Under the pieces are notes generated by a model. It saw only the letters and a program-made list of their open reading frames with translations. It was not told the DNA's origin and ran no database searches. From Methanocorpusculum sp. UBA424 (lineage in GTDB: Archaea; Halobacteriota; Methanomicrobia; Methanomicrobiales; Methanocorpusculaceae): 12,119 bases of DNA. The stretch covers positions 1-12,119 of the forward strand of contig DAHC01000004.1 in NCBI GenBank assembly GCA_002498375.1, in the 5' to 3' direction. The translations under genes were made by a program, and so were the position numbers. Position 1 is the first letter of the stretch, and each line of letters begins with the position of its first letter. Positions 7,468 to 12,119 of the stretch are shown here, piece after piece.

Positions 7468-7497
7468 TCGATTCCATTTTGGGTCTCAGGGAATCGA
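7468..7497. repeat. 8-bp inverted repeat
   Basis: TCGATTCC (7468-7475) and GGAATCGA (7490-7497) are perfect inverted repeats around a 14-base loop. A related TCGATTTCC lies nearby at 7442-7450. Function unknown; chance is possible in this AT-rich stretch. Confidence 0.35.
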
Positions 7498-7613
7498 TTT
7501 TGATGAATTTTTTGTGATGATTTTTGGTGGTGAAAAATTGAAATCGGAAGGATTCGTCGTATTTTCCGTCCAGAAATGTCATAGTATATAAAAGAGTATC
7601 TACACATATAAAA

Positions 7614-7842
7614 AAAACGATGACCCCCGTGAGACTACGTCCGGACGGAAGGAAAGACGTATGTACATACACACATAGACAAATGTGTTTTTACTTTCTC
7701 TCTCTCTCTCTCTCGTCTGTACTGTACATAAAATAATAATAATACGACTATACGTGTAAAAAAAAAGTGATTGATGAGGAGTTTTTTCTTCCCGTATTTA
7801 CTTACGGACGGACGTAGTCTGGAGGGGGTCATCGTTTTTTTT
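7614..7842 (+). ncRNA. Candidate foldback RNA within the inverted-repeat element
   Basis: The TATATAAAAG box (7585-7594) would start RNA near 7614, in the A-run just before CGATGACCCCC. The RNA could run to the T8 tract at 7835-7842, which follows GGGGGTCATCG and thus has the form of a stem plus U-tract terminator. The 5' and 3' ends would pair in a stem of about 50 positions with a few mismatches, closing a loop of about 130 nt. This is inference from promoter, stem and terminator geometry. The same symmetry would arise from a mobile element, and the minus strand offers a mirror-image promoter. Confidence 0.3.
7697..7714 (+). repeat. (TC)9 dinucleotide microsatellite
   Basis: Nine TC units in a row in the loop of the inverted-repeat element. 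Simple repeats of this length are prone to slippage. They lie in no gene, so any effect would be on RNA structure or spacing. Confidence 0.9.
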
Positions 7843-7917
7843 ACACGTATACATACAGATATAAATAGATGAAAGAATTATTGAAAAAATACGGCAGGAT
7901 ATGGCGTATTTCTTTTT

Positions 7918-8225
7918 CGAGGGTGGTTATTGAGGTGTCGGGAAAGGTATGATTTTGATGGGCGGAGCGTGTTTTTGGAGTGGAAGTTGTGGTTTTCGTG
8001 TGGAAGTCGGATGGTTTTGGGGGTTGACGGGGTGATTTTCTGGAGTGGAAAAGGTGGTTTTCGAGTGGAGTGGGGTGGGCATGGGATTTGAGTGGGTAAT
8101 TTTCGGGTGGAAATGGGGTTTGAGTTGGTGGAAATGGGGTTTGAGTTGGTGGAAATGGGGGTTTGGTTGGGTGGATTTTGGATGAGGAGAATGGAGCGAG
8201 GTTCGGGAAGGTGGAATGGACCCCT
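7918..8225. repeat. Strand-asymmetric G-rich degenerate repeat region
   Basis: About 300 bases in which the plus strand is rich in G and T and nearly lacks C. It is made of variants of words such as gtgga, tggttttcg and tgggg. A longer unit appears twice 65 bases apart: ggagtggaagttgtggtttt (from 7977) and ggagtggaaaaggtggtttt (from 8042). Many GGG runs are close together, so the plus strand could form G-quadruplexes. It lies directly upstream of the hsdM promoter region. The minus strand is open but encodes only low-complexity Pro/Thr/His-rich sequence, which I do not regard as a gene. Confidence 0.7.
8106..8168 (+). repeat. Three tandem copies of a 21-bp unit
   Basis: Units at 8106-8126, 8127-8147 and 8148-8168. 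The first two are identical (ggtggaaatggggtttgag plus tt) and the third differs at two positions. There are no spacers between copies, so this is a tandem repeat and not a CRISPR array. Confidence 0.9.
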
Positions 8226-8246
8226 TTCTCCTGCAATTTTCGCATC

Positions 8247-8317
8247 CTTTATTAGAATACAAATGCAAGTATTGTCATTGTGTTTCCCTCTATTTGGGAA
8301 ACTATATCTTTTTGGAG
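8247..8317 (+). promoter_or_regulatory. Putative hsdM promoter and ribosome binding site
   Basis: CCTTTATTAGAATAC (about 8247-8261) contains a TATA-like core that would start transcription near 8278, giving a leader of about 47 nt. GGAG at 8314-8317 lies seven bases before the ATG at 8325 and is a good Shine-Dalgarno. A second box, ACTATATCTT (8301-8310), is too near the start codon to be the main promoter. Confidence 0.4.
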
Positions 8318-8324
8318 TGAATCA

Positions 8325-10040
8325 ATGAGTTTAGGGTCAAATATATCTGAGAAAGCAAATCTTATCTGGGCAATTGCTGATAAATTAACCGGGACATACA
8401 AGCCGCATGAATACGGGGAAGTCGTCCTTCCCCTGACGGTTATCCGGCGGTTTGACTGTATTCTCGTGGATAAGAAGGCCGCGGTGCTAGCCGAGTACGA
8501 GAAGCAGAAGTCTCTTCCAAATCCGGATCCGATCCTTCGCATAGTTGCCGGGTATGATTTTTACAATACCAGTAAATTTACGATGAAAACCCTGCTGGAT
8601 GATCCGGACAATATCGAGGCAAACTTCCGGAATTATCTGAATGGTTTTTCGAAGAATGTACAGGAGATCATTGAGAAGTTCCGGTTCGACGCCCATATCA
8701 CGATGATGGCGACGAAGGGGATCCTGTATAATGTGCTGAAGGAGTTTACGACGGAGAAGGCGAATCTTCATCCGGATCATATCTCGAATCTTGAGATGGG
8801 ATATATTTTCGAGGAGCTTGTACGGAAGTTTTCAGAGGCGCATAATGAGGATGCGGGTCAGCACTATACGCCGCGTGAAGTGATCGAACTGATGGTGAAT
8901 ATTCTGTTCGAGGATGACGGCGAGGCTTTGACGGGTTCGAAGGTGATGAAGACGTTGTATGATCCGGCGTGCGGGACAGGCGGTATGCTTTCGGTGGCGT
9001 CGGAGCATTTGCAGGAGATGAATGCCGATCTGCAGCTGCTGTGTTTTGGTCAGGAGCTGAATGATCAGACTTTTGCGATCTGTAAGGCGGATCTTTTGAT
9101 CAAGGGCGGGGATGCGGATCAGATCAAGTGCGGGAATACGCTTTCAGGCGATGCATTTACAGGGATGCATTTCGATTATATTTTGTCGAATCCGCCGTTT
9201 GGGCGTGAGTGGAAGAATGAGAAGACGGCGGTGGATCGTGAGGCGAAGCTTGGATTTGCGGGTAGGTTTGGTCCGGGTCTTCCGGCGATCGGTGATTCGC
9301 AGCTGTTGTTTTTGCTGACGGCTCTTTCGAAGATGAAGGCTGAGGGGTCGCGTGCGGCGATCATTCATAACGGGTCTCCGCTGTTTACGGGGGATGCGGG
9401 GAGCGGTCCGTCGGAGATCCGCCGGTATGTGCTGGAGCATGATCTTCTGGATGCGATCATCGCGCTGCCGAATGATATTTTCTATAATACGGGGATTGCG
9501 ACCTACATCTGGGTTTTGTCGAATAAGAAGGCGGAGCACCGGAAAGGGAAGGTGCAGCTGATCAATGCGAACCAGATGTTCGAGAAGCGGAGGAAGTCCC
9601 TTGGGAGTAAGAGGAATGATATCCCAAAAACGGCGATCGATGAGATCACGAAGATGTACGGGGATTTTGCCGAGTCGGATGTTTCGAAGATTTTCAGGAA
9701 TGAGGAGTTCGGGTATCAAAAGATCACGGTGGAACGGCCGCTTATGGACGAGGCAGGCAAGCCGGTTTTGAAGAAGGGGAAGAAGCAGGCTGATGCTTCG
9801 CTGCGGGATACGGAGTCCGTCCCATTGGGAGAGGATGTTGATGCGTATATGAGGCGGGAGGTTTTGCCGTTTGCGCCGGATGCCTGGGTGGATGAGTCGA
9901 AGACGAAGATCGGGTATGAGATCCCGTTTACGCGGTTTTTCTATAAATATGAGGCTCCGCGGTCGAGTGAGGAGATAAAGGCGGAGATCTTAGCACTGGA
10001 GAAGGAGCTGGACGGAAGCCTGGAGGAGATCTTTCGATGA
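8325..10040 (+). CDS. hsdM: Type I restriction-modification DNA methyltransferase subunit
   Basis: A 571-residue N6-adenine methyltransferase, the M subunit of a type I RM system. Start ATG 8325 has a Shine-Dalgarno and gives the usual N-terminus (MSLGSNISEKANLIWAIAD); an upstream in-frame ATG at 8280 lies before it. Residues 1 to about 140 match the helical HsdM N-terminal domain. The catalytic domain carries QHYTPREV (179-186), motif I DPACGTGG (213-220) for S-adenosylmethionine, and motif IV NPPFG (289-293), the adenine-methylating signature. LPNDIFYNTGIATYIW (381-396) is also typical. The C-terminus (about 540-571, ending LEKELDGSLEEIF) is the helical part that contacts the S subunit. M2S makes the methylase and HsdR would be needed for cleavage; HsdR is not in the window. 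Its stop overlaps a micro-ORF ATG, leading into the unusual downstream module. Confidence 0.95.
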   Translation: MSLGSNISEKANLIWAIADKLTGTYKPHEYGEVVLPLTVIRRFDCILVDKKAAVLAEYEKQKSLPNPDPILRIVAGYDFYNTSKFTMKTLLDDPDNIEANFRNYLNGFSKNVQEIIEKFRFDAHITMMATKGILYNVLKEFTTEKANLHPDHISNLEMGYIFEELVRKFSEAHNEDAGQHYTPREVIELMVNILFEDDGEALTGSKVMKTLYDPACGTGGMLSVASEHLQEMNADLQLLCFGQELNDQTFAICKADLLIKGGDADQIKCGNTLSGDAFTGMHFDYILSNPPFGREWKNEKTAVDREAKLGFAGRFGPGLPAIGDSQLLFLLTALSKMKAEGSRAAIIHNGSPLFTGDAGSGPSEIRRYVLEHDLLDAIIALPNDIFYNTGIATYIWVLSNKKAEHRKGKVQLINANQMFEKRRKSLGSKRNDIPKTAIDEITKMYGDFAESDVSKIFRNEEFGYQKITVERPLMDEAGKPVLKKGKKQADASLRDTESVPLGEDVDAYMRREVLPFAPDAWVDESKTKIGYEIPFTRFFYKYEAPRSSEEIKAEILALEKELDGSLEEIFR

Positions 10041-10060
10041 GGGGGGCGACTGAGATATGA
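10037..10060 (+). other. Seven-codon coupling micro-ORF between hsdM and the first cyclase-like gene
   Basis: ATG 10037 overlaps the hsdM stop in the form ATGA, reads MRGATEI, and stops at TGA 10058-10060, which overlaps the next gene's ATG (10057) again as ATGA. The double overlap suggests ribosomes pass from hsdM to the next gene by reinitiation. Alternatively it is the leftover start of an hsdS that once followed hsdM directly, as in ordinary type I loci. Confidence 0.4.
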
Positions 10061-10875
10061 GCGAAAATGAACCGCCCCGCTCAAAAGAATGTATTGTGGC
10101 ATATTTAGATTTGCTCGGCGTCAAAGAAAAAATTCTCAATGATGATGATAGTGAAACAAATCTTGCAATAATAAGAAACTTGTATGATGAGGTTATCGCT
10201 CTCCAAAACGAAAAAAACCCGACTCTCAAGATATTTCAGACATGCAAATTCAAAATATTCTCAGACAATATCGTGTTTATACAGGAACTATCCAATGATC
10301 CCCATGGTCGAATAGAAACTATTGAGGGATTATTCCGAATATTTGGAGTTGTTGTTGATTTCCAGTATTATGCATTTGTCAAACACGGTTGGTTGTTACG
10401 TGGAGGTATTGTTCAGGGTCCACTCTATTTGGATGATGATATCGTTTGGGGTAAGGCTCTTGTAAACTCGCATTATTTGGAAGATAAACTTGCAATATTT
10501 CCAAGGATAATTATTGATGAGCGATTACATCAGCTAATAATAAAATCCCCATCTCCCAATAAGGCATCTCTCAGGTTAAAGACTGATTCTGATGGTTATT
10601 CTTATGTTGATTATTTCAATTACATGTTTATAGATGGACAAAACCCATATCATATGACTCCAATTTTGACTATAGAGTTCCCAAAAATACAAAGTACTAT
10701 CCTAGATATGCTTTCAAAAGTACCAAAAGATGCAAAATCAGAATCAAAAAGTATTCGTGCGAAATACAGGTGGCAAATTAATTATTATAATGGGGCATGC
10801 AAAGAGACTGGTTTTGAGGAATATTGTGTCGATCCCGGGTTAATTTTGTCTGATGAGGAGGGTATATCAGAATGA
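10057..10875 (+). CDS. Cyclase-like protein, first copy (RM-embedded, function unknown)
   Basis: A 272-residue protein, AT-rich next to hsdM. I do not recognise a named family with certainty, but the layout recalls a class III nucleotide cyclase domain. It has a first strand with an acidic residue (AYLDLLG, D18). A hairpin carries a second (FKIFSDNIVF, D70), 52 residues later, as with the two metal-binding aspartates of cyclases. Then comes LLRGGIVQGPLY (113-124) and WGKALVNSHYLE (131-142), resembling the cyclase RxGIxxG ... GxxVNxAxRLE region. The usual adenine- or guanine-selecting residues and the catalytic Arg are not clear, so activity is uncertain. C-terminal DSDGYSYVDYFN and EYCVD are shared with the paralogue at 11058. 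It has no membrane segment. Its stop overlaps the ATG of an hsdS relic (ATGA). It may sense or signal, or simply accompany the S subunit. Confidence 0.7.
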   Translation: MSENEPPRSKECIVAYLDLLGVKEKILNDDDSETNLAIIRNLYDEVIALQNEKNPTLKIFQTCKFKIFSDNIVFIQELSNDPHGRIETIEGLFRIFGVVVDFQYYAFVKHGWLLRGGIVQGPLYLDDDIVWGKALVNSHYLEDKLAIFPRIIIDERLHQLIIKSPSPNKASLRLKTDSDGYSYVDYFNYMFIDGQNPYHMTPILTIEFPKIQSTILDMLSKVPKDAKSESKSIRAKYRWQINYYNGACKETGFEEYCVDPGLILSDEEGISE

Positions 10876-11058
10876 ATTCTCTTCCAGCAGGGTGGACTAA
10901 AAATAGAATGAAATACTGTGTTACCCTTAATCCTGCGTTTCTCGATAAGTGTCCCAATCTGAAGATGCCGGAGGCATAATATGGGTAATTTTTTGCGGAT
11001 CGAATCTAAAAAAAGCCTGATGTACAAGTGTGCCCTTGGAAAGAAGGTGCTTGTGTGA
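10872..11058 (+). pseudogene. hsdS: Internally deleted hsdS (N- and C-terminal ends only)
   Basis: From ATG 10872 a 35-residue frame reads MNSLPAGWTKNRMKYCVTLN and then stops at TAA 10977-10979. LPxGW followed by a basic-aromatic stretch and LNP is the normal start of a type I specificity subunit's first target-recognition domain. In a different frame, 10981-11058 reads 25 residues ending RIESKKSLMYKCALGKKVLV. This resembles the end of HsdS proteins (of the form IExxxSLIYEAVTGK). A normal hsdS is about 1.2 kb, so roughly 1 kb has been deleted between the two ends. The first start overlaps the cyclase-like stop (ATGA), and the last stop overlaps the next gene's ATG (TGATG). The C-terminal piece has its own GGAGG (10970-10974) before an ATG at 10981, so a 25-residue peptide could still be made. 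Confidence 0.65.
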
Positions 11059-11852
11059 TGACAGACAATCCGGAACCTGAATTTATGGAAAAGAAGGCGG
11101 GGATTCATACCGAACCATATCTCATAGCCTATCTGGATATGCTTGGATCTACTGATAAGATTCTAAAGGATACTGAGAGGGAACAATATCTCAACACTCT
11201 CAAGAGAATCTATGAATATGCCCTTCAAATTCCTGGTGAGATAAATCCAAGCTTGTCACATTATCATATGGAAATGAGAATATTTTCCGACAATATTCTT
11301 ATTGTCAATAAGTTGGTTGATAAAGACGGGGCAAAGAGAGATCTTCGAACGGAGTTGGAGAATATGTGCACTGTGGTAACCCGTTTTCAGGAGCATGCTT
11401 TAGAAAACGGCTGGCTTTTGCGCGGGGCTATGACCAAAGGTCAGCTTTATTTTGACGATATGCTGGTGTGGGGGAAAGCTCTGGTCAAAGCTCACTGGAT
11501 GGAAGAAAAAATTGCTATTTATCCAAGAGTTATTATTGACGATGAGCTCGTTAAGGATATTCAGAATGTATATTCTTCCCAAAAGGGGGCTAAGATTATA
11601 GCTATCAAGCAGGATGCTGACGGGTGTTATTTCCTGAATTATCTCGATTCCACGGTCTTCATAAAGTTTCCATTCAATGAAGAAGAATATAAAGAACATT
11701 TCAGAAAAATGTTCAGTGAACCTGTCAAAGATGAGTCTGTCCGACAAAAACGTCTTTGGCATGTTCGTTATCATAATTCAGTCTGTATTGAACAGTCAAA
11801 ACAGGAGTATTGTATTGATGAAACTATTGTTCCAAGGGTCGTGAGTGAATGA
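11058..11852 (+). CDS. Cyclase-like protein, second copy (RM-embedded, function unknown)
   Basis: A 264-residue paralogue of the 10057 gene. The start is ATG 11058, with AAGGTG at 11044-11049 and overlap with the upstream stop; an in-frame GTG at 11028 would add ten residues read from the hsdS relic. Residues 117-164 share 30 of 48 positions with 110-157 of the first copy. Both keep the paired acidic residues (AYLDMLG D27; RIFSDNI D78), LLRGAM (121-126), WGKALVKAHWMEEK (138-151), IYPRVIID (154-161), DADGC and EYCID near the end. The equivalent of the cyclase VNxA motif reads VKAH here, so if this is a cyclase fold the nucleotide chemistry may be altered or lost. The stop overlaps the next hsdS by four bases (ATGA), as in the first copy. 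The two genes have diverged clearly, so the duplication is not recent or the copies came separately. Confidence 0.7.
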   Translation: MTDNPEPEFMEKKAGIHTEPYLIAYLDMLGSTDKILKDTEREQYLNTLKRIYEYALQIPGEINPSLSHYHMEMRIFSDNILIVNKLVDKDGAKRDLRTELENMCTVVTRFQEHALENGWLLRGAMTKGQLYFDDMLVWGKALVKAHWMEEKIAIYPRVIIDDELVKDIQNVYSSQKGAKIIAIKQDADGCYFLNYLDSTVFIKFPFNEEEYKEHFRKMFSEPVKDESVRQKRLWHVRYHNSVCIEQSKQEYCIDETIVPRVVSE

Positions 11853-12119
11853 AGGATAGCGGGGTTGAGTGGATCGGGGAGATTCCCGATGAATGGACTG
11901 TTATCCCTCTTAAGTACACTGCTAAGTGTAATAATCAGGTGTTAAGTGAGCAAACAGATGGGGATACACAAATATTTTATATTGATATTGGATCTGTTAG
12001 TTCGGATGGTAACATATTAGATGTGCAGACTTTATCTTTTGAAGAGGCCCCGAGCAGGGCACGAAGAGTAGTATATGAAAATGATACAATAATCTCTAGG
12101 TAGTGTGCCGACTTTTCTG
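11849..12119 (+). pseudogene. hsdS: Type I specificity subunit hsdS, 5' part, frameshifted
   Basis: Begins with a typical HsdS N-terminus (KDSGVEWIGEIPDEW), then the first target-recognition domain: FYIDIGSVSS (43-52) and FEEAPSRARRVV (64-75). Family members continue with IIIS-T-V-R-T-F/Y-L. Here the frame reaches IIS, then AGG and TAG (12101-12103). From 12102 in the next frame the sequence reads SVPTFL up to the window end, close to the expected TVRTFL. Removing four bases (AGGT, 12098-12101) would restore a normal-length motif, so a 4-bp duplication (TAGG/TAGT) or a sequencing error is likely. The rest of the gene lies outside the window, so whether it is otherwise intact is unknown. If broken, this locus has no working S subunit unless another copy exists. 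Confidence 0.75.

Larger units (their letters stand above)
7585..7867. repeat. Long inverted-repeat element with inward TATA boxes (MITE-like or foldback RNA locus)
   Basis: The core arms are 7609-7659 and 7793-7843. Each outer end reads T, eight A, then CGATGACCCCC, perfect for 20 bases. A 3-base mismatch, then AGACTACGTCCG matches again for 12 bases, and weaker similarity continues inward. Outside the core the arms remain alignable without gaps to about 7585 and 7867, and this outer part carries a TATA-like box on each side: TATATAAAAG (7585-7594, plus) and TATTTATAT (7859-7867, minus), both centred about 20 nt from the A-run. The central segment (about 7660-7792) is not inverted. It contains a 12-bp palindrome GTATGTACATAC (7659-7670), (TC)9, (AAT)n, and a third copy of the outer sequence TATACGTGT plus nine A (7749-7766). 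No transposase or clear target-site duplication is seen. Confidence 0.75.

Noticed and set aside
8106..8168. Possible CRISPR array
   Set aside because: Repeats are directly adjacent with no spacers, are too few, and no cas gene is near.
7841..8245. Minus-strand open frame of about 134 codons rich in Pro, Thr and His
   Set aside because: It is the complement of the G-rich repeat tract; composition is low-complexity, it has no domain or signal, and its end runs into the inverted-repeat element.
8280..8324. Upstream in-frame ATG for hsdM
   Set aside because: It adds residues before the normal HsdM N-terminus and lies before the Shine-Dalgarno that serves ATG 8325.
7099..8324. tRNA, rRNA or insertion-sequence transposase in the long gene-poor region
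   Set aside because: No cloverleaf-like pattern, rRNA-like sequence or transposase motif was seen on either strand by eye.

Overview
The window looks like an archaeal chromosome segment, most likely from a methanogen of the Methanomicrobiales type. The support is archaeal TATA-like boxes with oligo-T ends, several starts without a Shine-Dalgarno site that suit leaderless transcripts, a DUF362 protein fused to a 2[4Fe-4S] ferredoxin domain, and a TtuA-type tRNA thiolase next to a ubiquitin-like sulfur carrier. A relic signal peptide resembles N-termini I associate with Methanocorpusculum-like surface proteins. The genus is a guess.

Layout. (1) 1-371: AT-rich 5' fragment of a RavA/MoxR-type AAA+ ATPase gene on the minus strand, stopped early. 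(2) 372-855: AT-rich non-coding DNA ending in a small hairpin before the next gene. (3) 856-2004: DUF362/ferredoxin protein. (4) 2097-6179: five tightly packed plus-strand genes that overlap or abut: an FAD-dependent amine-oxidase/UDP-galactopyranose-mutase-like protein, a GT4 and a GT2 glycosyltransferase, a 63-aa ubiquitin-like protein ending in Gly-Gly, and TtuA/NcsA. This joins a glycoconjugate pathway to tRNA 2-thiolation. (5) 6208-7098: EamA-family transporter behind an oligo-T terminator. (6) 7099-8324: about 1.2 kb with no convincing gene but much structure: a decayed secreted-protein N-terminus on the minus strand, a long inverted-repeat element with inward-facing TATA boxes on both sides, a (TC)9 microsatellite, and about 300 bp of strand-asymmetric G-rich repeats. 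(7) 8325-12119: a type I restriction-modification locus with hsdM followed by a repeated module.

The most unusual part is the RM locus. Two paralogous proteins of about 270 residues, with features recalling the class III nucleotide cyclase fold, sit between hsdM and the last hsdS. Each is followed by an hsdS start through a 4-nt ATGA overlap. The first hsdS keeps only its N- and C-terminal ends. The second is frameshifted at a conserved motif just before the window ends. The arrangement reads as a tandem duplication of a [cyclase-like + hsdS] module. The second candidate for something new is the inverted-repeat element at 7585-7867, which could be a small mobile element, a foldback non-coding RNA, or both.
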